A stretch of DNA of 64,000 nucleotides from Apostichopus japonicus (GCF_037975245.1 NC_092570.1:13528501-13592500); one strand, 5' to 3'; counted from the first letter of the stretch, positions 45,501-52,705 are shown. Numbers and translations are program-made. The notes: a model not told the origin generated them from the sequence alone.

Positions 45501-48480
45501 GTCCTACTTGATCATATCTCTACTTGTTTGTTAAAATATGCTATCGTGTAAGACTGAGGGCTTTCCAAGGTAAGTAGGTTCTGTAGAAAAGGAGAGTGCA
45601 TATTTAGCCTGGAGACAGGTAAGAGTTGTGTAAAGTAAATTCTAAAAACGATTCATTTGTAACATTTGTTATTTGGAGTAATGTTAAAAGGTCTATACAT
45701 TTCTTTAAAAATTTATAAATGATGAGCTGATTTTAAATTCCTTTTTGACTAACAACGAGACTGATAAATTGTAACCAGAGAGTGTTAGTCAAGTTTACAC
45801 ATGACGTTTCGATTAAGGAGCAGCTGAACTTGATCATGTGTGTAAGTGGGTTACTGGGCCTGACGTTTCGATCCTAGCAGAATCTTATTCCCTTAAAACT
45901 TTTACATATTTACCTACACAGGCCTTCTTTGGAGGAGCTAAGCAGTTTGCTTTTTCTTTTCAGTTTTTTTTTTTTCTCTCTTTTTGAAATTGATCATGTA
46001 ACATATAAGACACAGCTGGCCTTACAAGCTCATCTTCATTAACTCAGAAGAAACTTGAGACACATCGAATGGGATGTAATGCATGCTTCTTTAAACTAAC
46101 TCAAATTGTGTTTACAAACAGTCTTGCCCTGCTTTTTTTTAACATCTATAGCTGAAGTGGACACTTACAAAAGTATTCCTGCCCACCAACTTTCATAGCT
46201 GCATGCACACTTCAGACAGTGTAGCTCAAGTGCTGAAGCCAAGCAAATGAATACAACCTATTCATTACTGAGCAAATATGGGGCATAACAGCTTTAATTG
46301 GCTCATACAGTAGTACTCTTGAAGAGGGCTCTCTGTTTCTCAAACAGTTAATGATTTTGTCACTCTGGTTAACTACATTTAAAGCTGGTTATCATCCTTG
46401 GAGCTGTCAATTCTCTATAAAGAGATAACAACAAAATAATGAAGCTACTCTGACAAGCTCAAAAATAAACATGTCAATTGATTCCCATTTCTTAAACAAC
46501 TTTTAGGTTTCTTGTCAGAAGAGAGTGGCTACTGTACTACATGTACCCGCAGGGTCTATTGGACGTTCTGTAAAACTTTTACAATTAACCTGTATTGTGA
46601 GAGGAATGTCTGGATTACTTCTCTTACAAAAGCAGACTATATAGGGGTGCAGGAGAGACATAATGAAATGCATGGCAGAAGTATTAGTCAACAAGCTAAC
46701 CCTGAGGGCATAAGGGAAAATTCTAAAGGGATCTCATTACTAATACCAAGTCCGCTTTTCTTTTCCTCTTTTCATGAAACTGTGGGAAAATATTGATTTT
46801 AAAAAGATGCTGCATGGTTGCCAATATTAGACAATTACCTGGTTCATCTAGTACTGGTTAAAAAGGATTATAGATTTGAAGACAGCAACAAGTAGGAATA
46901 AGCAATATGATCATCCAAATTGTTAACTAACAGAAAATTTAAGTTCTAGCTAAATCTAATAATATTGTGTACTAACTATATAGTCTAAACCTTAAGATAT
47001 GTGTTCAAATTCCACTGATTACTGACCAAGTAGAATTGGTACAGTAGCCCACTGTGTAGCCCAATCTGGTATATGCAAATTACAGTTTGGAACGGTTCTT
47101 CCGGTTGGCTGCAAAAATTAATATTGTCTTTCTAAATAATCAGTAATAATACATGACTTTGTAGTATAATACTGATAGTCTGTATGAAATATCTTTTGAC
47201 TTTTTCTGGAAATTTGACTAGACTAAAAAAAAAAAATTATGACTGAAAAGCCAGCACCACTTGTTTTCCAAAATGTTGAGTCATATACTGAACATAATTA
47301 AGTTTAAAATATGCAACTTCCTCAATTTCCATCATATAGCCTAGTATTTATTTACTTTCCTGGAATCATAAAGCCACATATTGTTTGTTTTTTTGGCCTG
47401 TTCAGTACTTGTTGAGCACTTCCTGTCTAAATTAAAAGTCTCAGCATCTGAAATCAACTAACTTGTTCACAGACATTTATTTTTGTGTGATTGTTATACT
47501 AGGTTAATTGGCTATTTTAGGCTTTACTTAATTAAACATGCAAAGTCACATACTACATGGTAAATTTAAGGATATTTGTAAAATGGGCAATATGCTATCT
47601 AGGGCCCTGTAGCAAGTATAGGCTGGTCAGAGCTAGTCTAGCCTCCTTCAAATTACACTAAATAAATGAAAACATGTATGGCTATCCTAATCAGAATATT
47701 TTATTATATAGCACATGTCAGTTCATGTCACAGTATTTTTTATAAGAGACAAAGTTCAAAGTCAAACATTGGATTACAACTTTACTATTACTCTTTTGTA
47801 TTAGCCTATATCATGGCAATAGTTTACTAAATGAATATTTCATAACCTACATACTTAAGGCTCAGTTTCACTGTTAGTAGGCCAGGCCTAGCATTGAGGT
47901 GGAAGACATCTCCCTGATTCATTTGATTGTATCTAACGTTAGGAACAGGCTAAGTAGTAACTTATAAATGTTTAATTAAATAGCTGCACACAACTTTTAG
48001 GCCTAACCTAGACCTATGGTATTTAGCGCGGGTGAATGACACTTCAAATGACAAATATGCCTTTAGTTTTATTCAATATAGATACAAGATCTTTATAAAT
48101 CAAACTAGCGATGGTGACCTAGCCCCACTTATTTTAACATACTTTTTTTGTGGGCACTAGGTATGGAACCAGTGCCCGTGAGTTTCCCTTCACATCGGAC
48201 TTCGACACCGCTGTTTCGACAATTATTTTCCCCCAAGGAAATTGGCATATCAATATCAAAGTTTTAAAGTAGTAGTACTAATCAAACGGGCCTTTTCAAA
48301 ATATGCAGAAAACTTACCATTTGTTGCTTGAATTGGGATAGAAACGTACGGATCCCTGAATTGAAAATGACTTAAAATATTGTTAACTTCAGCACAGGTA
48401 TCTATTTCCCCAGAAGTCCAATGTATCGTTCCCAAAATTAGAAAATAGAAGAAAGAAAATAAGTAATTCCGAAGAAACAT
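12372..48480 (-). CDS. gpc5: Glypican (GPC3/GPC5-like), complete gene of seven coding exons
   Basis: This is a cell-surface heparan sulfate proteoglycan core protein. Glypicans are GPI-anchored and modulate Wnt, Hedgehog, BMP and FGF ligands. The exons are 48480-48318, 44636-44478, 24273-23582, 17224-16971, 15584-15455, 13863-13689 and 12586-12372. They join in phase into 595 codons plus a stop, and every junction is GT-AG. Residues 1-24 are a hydrophobic signal peptide. Fourteen cysteines lie at 29, 61, 67, 68, 190, 235, 245, 248, 257, 261, 268, 343, 402 and 415, the number typical of glypican cores. The family signature (YCPFC, then PCHGYC, then GC) is at 244-268. N-glycosylation sequons are at 224 and 528. 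An acidic run followed by five Ser-Gly dipeptides (489, 491, 493, 499, 513) fits glycosaminoglycan attachment, and a hydrophobic tail at about 577-591 fits a GPI signal. Two extra cysteines (501, 509) in the Ser-Gly region favour the GPC3/5 branch over GPC1/2/4/6. No RxxR furin site is evident near residues 343-355. The family call is very secure and the branch call moderate. Confidence 0.95.
12587..13688 (-). other. Glypican intron 6
   Basis: The intron is 1.1 kb. It contains a dispersed repeat at about 13312-13640 with two related internal copies and a CACACACA run. No coding exon was seen. Confidence 0.8.
13312..13640. repeat. Dispersed repeat with two internal copies
   Basis: CATCTACTCACTAAGGGCTA...TTGAGATATTGTG recurs about 145 bases later as CATCTACTAACTAAGGGCTA...TTGAGATATCGTG. 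A CA run and GATTCCTTCGGCCTTCAGCAAGGAATC, itself a hairpin, close the segment. The class is unknown. Confidence 0.6.
13689..13863 (-). CDS. gpc5: Glypican exon 6: heparan sulfate attachment region
   Basis: The exon is 175 bases and encodes residues 467-524. An acidic block (FEEDEDEELGD) precedes SGSGSGEE, then GSGC, then a DDEDC stretch and TGSGG. Clustered Ser-Gly next to acidic residues is the known signal for heparan sulfate priming. Ser489, 491, 493, 499 and 513 are the candidate sites. Cys501 and Cys509 flank an acidic stretch, an arrangement resembling the C-terminal stalk of GPC3/GPC5. The acceptor is TTTTTAG at 13864-13870 and the donor is CCAG|GTAAGA. Confidence 0.9.
13864..15454 (-). 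other. Glypican intron 5
   Basis: The intron is 1.6 kb. It contains a roughly 104-bp tandem repeat in three copies (14125-14442). The rest, 14450-15450, shows only short open frames without family resemblance. Confidence 0.8.
14125..14442. repeat. Tandem repeat, 104-110-bp unit, three copies
   Basis: Copies begin GACCAGAATGGGCCCGA at 14125, 14229 and 14339. Each ends GAGACATGTAAGTGACT. A diverged relative lies near 21180-21300. Confidence 0.9.
15455..15584 (-). CDS. gpc5: Glypican exon 5: end of core domain
   Basis: The exon is 130 bases between a CCCATCAG acceptor and a GTAAGA donor. It encodes residues 423-466, beginning RYTEEVV and ending with a helical stretch containing LVDALLLMDKL. 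The corresponding region of GPC3-type proteins also runs from CWNG...RY into a helix before the attachment region. It starts only about 67 bases downstream, in transcript terms, of a pair of inverted SINE copies in intron 4. Confidence 0.88.
15651..15753 (+). mobile_element. tRNA-derived SINE fragment, plus copy of an inverted pair
   Basis: GGTTCGAATCCCGG (B box) at 15680-15693 is followed by the family body (CACTGTTCTGGATTTTTCAGCTCAC). The same body follows the B box at 27970. It lies in glypican intron 4, just upstream of exon 5. Confidence 0.65.
15760..15824 (-). mobile_element. tRNA-derived SINE fragment, minus copy of an inverted pair
   Basis: Read on the minus strand, this has CCGGTGGAGGCTGG then CACTGTTCTGGATTTTCCAACTCATG. 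It is the inverse of the copy immediately before it. Together the two form a tail-to-tail hairpin of about 70-base arms. Confidence 0.65.
16257..16887. mobile_element. TTAA-flanked MITE, AGCAGCATTTTGCG family, copy 1
   Basis: The ends are AGCAGTATTTTGCG and CGCAAAATGCTGCT, flanked by TTAA on both sides (16253-16256 and 16888-16891). TTAA duplication is typical of the piggyBac and Kolobok superfamilies. The interior contains CTCCCTGGTACAACTGCCATA and GGGCGAGGCTTATT, shared with the copies at 18647 and 22501. Confidence 0.88.
16971..17224 (-). CDS. gpc5: Glypican exon 4: C-terminal lobe with the last three core cysteines
   Basis: The exon is 254 bases and encodes residues 339-422 plus two bases of codon 423. 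It carries Cys343 (ERCG), Cys402 (ASVC) and Cys415 (NCWNG). The CWNG motif close to the end of the core is a familiar glypican feature. The donor is read as CGACAG|GTTGGT, because the open frame running past it loses family resemblance and the spliced frame joins exon 5 correctly. No dibasic RxxR furin site is seen after Cys343, where GPC3-type proteins are often cleaved. Confidence 0.9.
17530..17844. mobile_element. hAT-like MITE with CAGGGATGTGCTCA ends
   Basis: The inverted ends CAGGGATGTGCTCA and TGAGCACATCTCTG match at 13 of 14 positions. The flanks (TCATTATA and ATTATATG) are not a clean octamer duplication, so the class is less certain than for the others. The interior is rich in CCGGGC. 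Confidence 0.65.
18647..19266. mobile_element. TTAA-flanked MITE, AGCAGCATTTTGCG family, copy 2 (inverted)
   Basis: It is the same family as 16257 in the opposite orientation, flanked by TTAA at 18643-18646 and 19267-19270. The centre carries a hairpin (ACCAGGGAGATGTTCC, then ACATCTCCCTGGT). Confidence 0.88.
19681..20051. mobile_element. hAT-type MITE (CAGTGGCGGAG family), copy 2
   Basis: It has the same ends as the copy at 5243, with one change (CTCTGCCACTG) at the right. TATATAAT occurs exactly at both flanks (19673-19680 and 20052-20059). It lies in glypican intron 3. Confidence 0.9.
22501..23124. mobile_element. TTAA-flanked MITE, AGCAGCATTTTGCG family, copy 3
   Basis: TTAA lies at 22497-22500 and 23125-23128. 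The ends AGCAGCATTTTGCG and CGCAAAATGCTGCT are perfectly inverted over 14 bases. A central perfect hairpin ACCAGGGAGTTG - CAACTCCCTGGT is at about 22814-22842. Confidence 0.9.
23223..23396. repeat. Tandem duplication, about 85-90 bp x 2
   Basis: TGGACAGATTTACCTAGTCAC...CATCGGGGAAAGT at 23223 is repeated at 23306, with a short insertion in the second copy. It is close to the exon 3 donor. Confidence 0.88.
23582..24273 (-). CDS. gpc5: Glypican exon 3: main core domain with the family signature
   Basis: This largest exon is 692 bases and encodes residues 108-338 between a CGGACAG acceptor and a GTAAGTATT donor. It carries seven cysteines. Six of them form the signature YCPFCQGL - PCHGYC - NVMKGCLA at 244-270 together with Cys235. 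An N-glycosylation sequon NTT is at 224. The length and helix-rich composition match the central alpha-helical bundle of glypicans. Its GC content is visibly higher than that of the flanking introns. Confidence 0.97.
27304..27380. repeat. Nested hairpin cluster (cloverleaf-like)
   Basis: Three adjacent perfect hairpins, CATGGAGGT/ACCTCCATG, CATGGTCA/TGACCATG and CATGGAGCTA/TAGCTCCATG, are enclosed by TTTGTCA/TGACAAA. They lie in glypican intron 2. Nothing else is recognised here. Confidence 0.85.
27940..28045 (+). mobile_element. tRNA-derived SINE copy
   Basis: AAAGCGGAAGGCCCGGGTTCGAATCCCGGTG carries a perfect B box, followed by CTCTGGATTTTCCAACTCGC, as in the copies at 15651 and 15760. It lies in glypican intron 2, antisense to the gene. 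Confidence 0.65.
29418..29808. repeat. Direct repeat of about 80 bp, copies about 310 bp apart
   Basis: GGAATGCTCCTATGCCATC and the following 60 bases occur at 29418 and 29727 with moderate divergence. Confidence 0.8.
32760..32900. repeat. Dispersed repeat with a GCGCTTT palindrome
   Basis: An ATAATAATAAT run is followed by TGCTATTTATAAAGCGCTTT, then AAAGCGCTCTACAG. A similar arrangement is at 37392-37500 (ACTTATATAGAGCG...GAAGCGCTTTACAGG), so these are copies of one dispersed family of unknown class. Confidence 0.6.
34470..34813. mobile_element. hAT-type MITE (CATAGGCTTAGGAG family)
   Basis: The ends are CATAGGCTTAGGAG and CTCCTACACCTATG. The octamer GGTAAAGA is identical on both sides (34462-34469 and 34814-34821). 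The interior carries a C/G run near each end. It lies in glypican intron 2. Confidence 0.85.
36028..36150. repeat. Short direct repeats beside the LINE tail
   Basis: GCAGATAGTGAGCTATTCACAGGATC recurs as GCAGATAGTGACCTATTTACAGGATC about 70 bases on, immediately before the (TTTAG)n LINE tail. Confidence 0.7.
36145..36500 (-). mobile_element. LINE 3' end: C-terminus of the reverse-transcriptase ORF and tail
   Basis: From about 36424 to 36248 the minus strand encodes CKWCDVSRCYSWLPLSP, then NRVVNEWNGLP, SSVNGFKNALDKHFKHC and a stop. The pattern RVVNEWN-LP ... FK--LD-H is typical of the C-terminus of non-LTR reverse-transcriptase proteins. A short untranslated tail ends in (CTAAA)n at 36144-36164. 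A 75-bp local duplication precedes it. It is 5'-truncated, as LINE copies usually are. Confidence 0.7.
37392..37500. repeat. Second copy of the GCGCTTT-type dispersed repeat
   Basis: A run of AATAATAAAATAATAAAATAG precedes ACTTATATAGAGCG and GAAGCGCTTTACAGG, paralleling the copy at 32760. Confidence 0.55.
39833..39880. repeat. (GTGG)n tract
   Basis: GTGGGTGGGTGGG continues for about 48 bases and then becomes GGGAGGGAGG. It has several GGG runs on the plus strand, so a G-quadruplex is possible. Confidence 0.9.
40510..40713. repeat. 34-bp tandem repeat, six copies
   Basis: The unit is ATTCCATAGTTGCTATGGA then TCACTGTGTTTCATA. Later copies hold the palindrome CCATAGTTGCTATGG, while the first two have GCTAGAG instead. 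The array lies in glypican intron 2. Confidence 0.92.
41842..42363. repeat. (CCCT)n tetranucleotide tract, about 522 bp
   Basis: About 130 nearly perfect CCCT units, with one extra C near 42147 shifting the register. On the minus (glypican transcript) strand this is (AGGG)n. The long Pro-Ser-Leu and Gly-Arg-Glu frames are artefacts of the repeat. Confidence 0.97.
42423..42998. mobile_element. TTAA-flanked, nearly palindromic MITE
   Basis: AGGATTGGTTCAGGTGTC at the left and GACACCTGAACTAATCCT at the right are inverted, and TTAA flanks both (42419-42422 and 42999-43002). Inner segments are inverted too: GACTAACTGTGAGG..GTGATGTCAC near 42581 against GTGACATCACAGCTAGTC near 42828. The element could therefore fold as one long hairpin. 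It begins about 60 bases after the (CCCT)n tract. Confidence 0.8.
43003..43469. repeat. Possible decayed relative of the 42423 element
   Basis: Short shared phrases (GATGTCACACA, GATATCACACATA, CATATCTCACAAACGAAACAAGAT against ATATATCTCCTAAACGAAAAAAGAT) suggest an old copy of the neighbouring TTAA element. No termini are visible. Confidence 0.35.
43470..44450. mobile_element. Inverted-repeat (foldback-like) element next to glypican exon 2
   Basis: The left arm (TTGGGGGCCAATAATG, then ATGGGCGGCCATTTGGGAGAAAA) corresponds inverted to the right arm (TTTTTTTGCCCAAATGGCTGCCCATA, then TTTGTCCCCCAATAAAACTTTC). Inside, CAAAACGAA motifs on the left face CGTTTTGAT motifs on the right. A 150-codon minus frame within it has no family resemblance and is probably fortuitous. 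Confidence 0.5.
44478..44636 (-). CDS. gpc5: Glypican exon 2: N-lobe with the ICx(5)CC cysteines
   Basis: The exon is 159 bases between a TGTCTGCAG acceptor and a GTAAGTAAC donor, with phase 1 at both ends. It encodes residues 55-107, including RIC (61) and SCC (67, 68), the trio of cysteines found shortly after the N-terminus in all glypicans. They are followed by an amphipathic segment (DLEHQL...). The donor is only about 28 bases from the end of an inverted-repeat element lying in intron 2. Confidence 0.9.
44637..48317 (-). other. Glypican intron 1
   Basis: This 3.7-kb intron is AT-rich and mostly unique-looking. A fragment at about 45859-45890 (GACGTTTCGATCCTAGCAG) belongs to a dispersed repeat also seen near 4790. 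I see no coding exon in it. Confidence 0.8.
48318..48480 (-). CDS. gpc5: Glypican exon 1: signal peptide and first core cysteine
   Basis: The reading frame opens at ATG 48480 and encodes 54 codons plus one base before a GTAAGTTTTC donor at 48317. Residues 1-24 are dominated by Phe, Leu, Tyr and Ile, as in a secretory signal, and cleavage is likely after TSG. Cys29 lies in a TCAEV context, as in the N-terminus of mature glypicans. A is at position -3 of the start. A short upstream ATG reading ATG ACG ACA CAT TTA TGA starts near 48570 and would be a small uORF if it is in the transcript. No TATA box is evident upstream, so the promoter cannot be placed. Confidence 0.9.
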
Positions 48481-49228
48481 ATTGCTTGTTTGTTCTCGTT
48501 GTGATAGGGCGATGAAAGAAATACGGTGATCGTCCTTCGGTTACCGATTTAAATCATAAATGTGTCGTCATGGTCGTTCCATTAATAAGAAAAGAATGAG
48601 TCTCGGTTTTCAACCTGACTATCTATACGACTGTTTTTTATTGACTATTGAGTGATTCTTCGCCGTTATCGCGATCAAAATCAATTATGGACGTCGCCAA
48701 CGCTTCCATCGAGTGTGATTTGGTTGCAATAGCCATGAGTGTTCATGCTGTGAATGGCAAAAAGTTAGTGATGCATACGATGAGTAATAGCTTCGGCTTA
48801 TGGATATCAAATTCTGTGTTGATGAGTTGATTGTAACACAATAACGTAGAATAGAAGAGCGATCTCTCCTTTGTAAATTTTTACATTTCTCTAAGAGAGT
48901 CTCTCTTGAGCAAGAAATTAAGTATTCTTTAAAATCTCCTAACCACTTACCTGCCTAAATAGTTCCCTTTTCATTATTAATATTTTCCTCTTGTATATTA
49001 TTTTAATATAGGCTAATAGCCTATGATGGTACGTAGGCCTATACTTTTTATTCATTTCAGCTGTATGATTGAGTAGTACTACCACTGAATACATAATATA
49101 TTAAATGCTTATTTACTTCAACATTTCATCATATAAAAGTCAGCTTCCAAATTTGCAAATAATGATAGAATTGACTAAGAAGATATCATAGCACGATGAA
49201 AGCCTTCCACGTAAATTAGTGAGAGTAC
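48481..49228. other. Upstream flank of glypican
   Basis: This should include the 5' UTR and promoter of glypican. No TATA box or CpG-dense segment stands out. A 60-codon plus-strand frame at 48648-48830 (beginning MSDSSPLSRSKSIMDVAN) could be a divergent first exon, but nothing supports it. Confidence 0.4.
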
Positions 49229-49506
49229 ACTCTAAAAACAACCGGTTCAAAAATGAACCGAAACGGCTCAAATTTGAACCGGACAAAGGATCAAATGGGC
49301 ACTGAACCGACTCTGTTCATTTTGAACCGGTTTACCGGTTCAAAATTTTGAACCATTTGCCGGTTCAAAACTTTGAACCGATAAATCGGTTCAAAATGAA
49401 CAGTCTCAGTTCATTTTGAACCGATTTATCGGTTCAAAGTTTTGAGTGCACATTTGATCATTTGTTCGGTTCAAATTTGAGCCGTTTCGGTTCATTTTTT
49501 AACAGG
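49229..49506. mobile_element. Palindromic GGTTCAAA-rich MITE upstream of glypican
   Basis: It starts ACACTCTAAAAACAACCGG. The centre is a perfect 37-base inverted repeat (49365-49401 and 49409-49445) around AGTCTCA. Outer arms (49253-49303 and about 49444-49497) are also inverted, with CCGAAACGGCTCAAATTTGAACCG shared. GGTTCAAA or its complement recurs throughout. The right terminus is worn. It lies 0.75-1.0 kb upstream of the glypican ATG. Confidence 0.75.
49240..49340. promoter_or_regulatory. Grainyhead/CP2-type AACCGGTT sites within the palindromic element
   Basis: AACCGGTT occurs at 49240-49247 and 49325-49332, followed directly by TACCGGTT at 49333-49340. AACCGGTT is the known consensus of the Grainyhead/CP2 family. 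The sites may be a by-product of the element's own repeat structure, so a regulatory role is conjectural. Confidence 0.3.
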
Positions 49507-49916
49507 CTTTTCAATCCGAATGAACAGTGTACGGTTTAAACCATTGGTGGGACGACTATGTGGTTCAGATAACCAGATTACAGTTCAGAGTGATGCATAT
49601 ATCAAGGCAAAAGCCGACATTGAAAATGCAAGCCAAATGACGTTCCAGTCTACATTGATCACTAAATCTCTTCTGATCACATTCAGGTAAGGCATGCCTC
49701 CCAAATTTGCATGTTACTCTCAGAACCTAGAAGAGTATAGCCTTACACATTAGCAAATATAACATAGATTCAACCACAATTTACCAGGGGAAACCATATA
49801 GATACATGTATAAAAAAAGGGGGTATATGAAGGCGCTTATCACTAGAAAGACTGAACAAGAAGTAATGTGTGTCATGGTTGTCCCATTATCTTATTAACA
49901 AATGCATCACTATCAG

Positions 49917-50111
49917 GGGATCGTGGTAACATAGCCTAGTGGTAATGACTCTAGTCCTGAGATCATAGGATTGCGAGTTCGAGTCCATCCAGGGGCGCTG
50001 TGTTGTTTCCTTGAGCAAGGCACTTTATCTCCCCGTTGCTCAGTTAAGTGCAGTACCCCATTAGGAGCAACTTCAGTACCCGTCAGGAGCGTTTAGAAAA
50101 AAAAATAGAAA
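49917..50111 (+). mobile_element. tRNA-derived SINE with target-site duplication
   Basis: The head contains TAGCCTAGTGGTAATGACTC (A box) and GAGTTCGAGTCCATCC (B box). The body ends in an A-rich stretch. The identical 8-mer ACTATCAG flanks it at 49909-49916 and 50112-50119, which fits retroposition. Confidence 0.75.
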
Positions 50112-50149
50112 ACTATCAGAAAAACAAACAGGAGTTTTGAAAATTTCAG

Positions 50150-50490
50150 GTATGGCAGAGGGCAGCACTTATGACCTGGCAATGTACACAACCTTGCCCT
50201 CGATGGACAAAATTTGTTGACCCCTGGTGCAGGGTTCTCTGCCCAGGACAAATTGACTGCCGACAAGACTTATCCAAGTGGAGTGCCACCATCGGTTGGC
50301 CCGGAGGGCATCAGAAGATTTTGGGTTTCATATACTGCGTAGGTTGCAGGAAATGGCTCTTCCCTCGTCTAGTTGGCTGCATTCACACACCCTTGATATT
50401 GACAACTGGTTGCAGGGCATCAACGGCAAAACTGATTTTACCATGTGATAAACCACACAGGACTAACACATGGTCAAACTAAAATATCTC
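50150..50490 (+). other. GC-richer segment with a 103-codon open frame, not assigned
   Basis: The frame at 50171-50482 is rich in Cys and Trp and matches no family I know. Another plus frame reads MAEGSTYDLAMYTTLPSMDKI and later ARRASEDFGFHILRRLQEMAL but has stops in between. It could be a decayed coding fragment or a repeat body. Confidence 0.25.
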
Positions 50491-51697
50491 TACAGTCATG
50501 CCTAAAAAATAAGAAAACAGTTCAAGTAAAAGGGCAACTTCAGAACATTATGTTTAACTATTTATTTCTTATAGGATTACTTCATCTATAGCAAAATAGT
50601 GTGAAGTATGTAACTATGGTTTCAAAAGCAAAAGTTGTACTGGTTTTCAAAACTTGCACTTAACATGTAATTTTCATACTGAATAAATTTATTGAAGTTA
50701 ACAGATGAATTTTGTTCAGTTACGTTAGAAGGGAGCCCTTGGCTATTCAACATTTGGTCTGTAGTGAAAAATGTTAGGCCCTAGCCTAGGCCCACAAATG
50801 TTTTTGGGCGGTCGGCTTGATAACATTGGGCAGGCAGTGTACCAATTTTGAGGCTATTATTTACCAACCAAGAATGAATGGGGCAGAATTATCCCTCCAA
50901 TTAATGTTTCTGAGACTAAGTGATTTTCTCATTTACATTTACGGGATGTGTCACTGCGATTGCACATGTCGTAGTTCTACAGTTTTACCCACATATGTAA
51001 GTGTATTTTTTAACAACATTCAACTTGCGCCGTGTTGACATGGAGGATTATTATCAAGAAAGTGAAAAAGATGCACTCCGAATAAGATATTGGATATTTT
51101 CTTTTGGCATTAGAGAGTTTGTAGATAAATGTGTATTTGTAGTTTTAAAGCATTGACCAGAATTGGTGCAATTATACTTAACTCCCACCCCCACACCCCC
51201 CCATGGAATGTTGCCATGGTAACTCAACTGTGCAATATATTACAATAAATCTGAAGGAAAATCTGTGGTGATCAAGAACAAACCACAGCTACGATGCCAT
51301 GTCAAAATAACTAGATACTAAACTGTGCAATTAGACACTACAACTAAATAACTACAGCTTTAAAGTCATGAAAATCCAACCCTTCAAACACTTCATACTG
51401 AAATTCTGATGATAGCATTTGCATCCATGAAATTTAAATCAAGCATTGTGCCTCCAAGGAACTATTAGGGTAGCAATGTGAGCATCATCTTTCATTTAGT
51501 CCATATTAGACATGTTACAGAAATTACAGAAAAACACTGTCCACCAAAACAAGGTCTCCAAGATGTTCGAGGCACTGGTTGCGTTCATCAATTGTTTTGC
51601 AATAATTGATGTGCAGTAAGTATTTTAGTTTATGCCAATTCAAAATTTCTTAACAACAAATTCTACCCAGACTCCCTGTATATATACAACGGAAGGT
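50491..51697. other. Intergenic, nothing recognised
   Basis: AT-rich DNA with no convincing gene or repeat. Confidence 0.55.
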
Positions 51698-52629
51698 TAA
51701 GGCCAAGTAGAAGAAAAAACATGTTTCCCGTCCGAATTTTCTAAGCTGAGGAGGAGATGGGGCGTCACTGCTTGAGACTGTGCAAGGTTATGTATGGCTA
51801 CGCATTTTAAATTTTGAACCATCACGCATTTCAATCTTACAAATTCATAATAAAATCAAAATGAGCACTATCTGATGATAGCTGCGGCTATGTACTTCAA
51901 ATCAAAATGTTCAGGGTCTATTAATAGGCTTAGCCTTGCCCCTAATCGCAAATCGCAAAAGGAGAGCCGTCGAGTTGATGCTGGCAGTTTTATCAGAAGA
52001 ATACTGGTTTGTGACTGATGTATGAGGTACAATTACCGAACCACAGTTTCATGGACTAGCTGAGCCTTGTCTAGGGCCTGGCCAATTGTGATTTTGTGAA
52101 CCAAACCAACCAAGCTTAAAAACAAGAAATTTGTTTATTTGTCATAAATTACTCGAATGCGAGTTATAAATTTTTAATACAGGGATATAGTTGATGGGGT
52201 ATTTGAATACTTTTTCTTTTACTAAATAGTGTGAATTTTAAAACTGGTTTTCACCAAATCGAGATTGCTTGTCATGACGATTTTTGTATGTAATTGCCAC
52301 ATACCAGTTTTGTGATTTTTTTTTGTCGCATTCGATTGTGCATTTGGAATTTTCTGACCATTTCGAAAAAACGTTAAGAGCATTTTGTCGTTGAAAATCA
52401 TGCAAATATGTGGTGTCACTGTCTATACTACGTTTTAATGGTTTTTTTTAAGGGATGACTTAAATCATTTCTGCAATTTTTATTTAATTTTGATATTTTT
52501 AGGCTTAAATATGCCTATTTTCCTGGTTTGACCCCAAGTTGTCATGAATAAAAAATAATAGAAAAAACGCGTCCCCAAAAATGGAAGCGGGCGGGGACGA
52601 GAAACATGTTTATTTTTTACTTGGCCTAA
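51698..52629. mobile_element. Non-autonomous DNA transposon with about 33-bp terminal inverted repeats
   Basis: The left end (TTAAGGCCAAGTAGAAG..AACATGTTTCCCGTCC) and the reverse complement of the right end (TTAGGCCAAGTAAAAAA..AACATGTTTCTCGTCC) match closely over about 33 bases. The roughly 930-bp interior has no long open frame. The exact boundary and target-site duplication could not be fixed and the superfamily is unknown. Its right end lies in the 3' UTR of the SAMD3-like gene. Confidence 0.75.
52609..52614 (-). terminator. Probable poly(A) signal of the SAMD3-like gene, inside a transposon terminal repeat
   Basis: AATAAA on the minus strand lies about 92 bases after the stop codon, a normal distance for a compact 3' UTR. 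It sits inside the terminal inverted repeat (AAAAAATAAACATG) of the element spanning 51698-52629, so the transposon appears to provide the hexamer. Confidence 0.55.
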
Positions 52630-52705
52630 CAACAACTAAATATGAACAATTAAATTGTAGAACCCAATGCAAGGTTCCTGATCGAAGCATTCACTCCTAT
52701 GTGCC

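Noticed and set aside
48648-48830. Divergent first exon on the plus strand
   Set aside because: The 60-codon frame has no downstream exon, no family similarity and no conserved donor that I could support.
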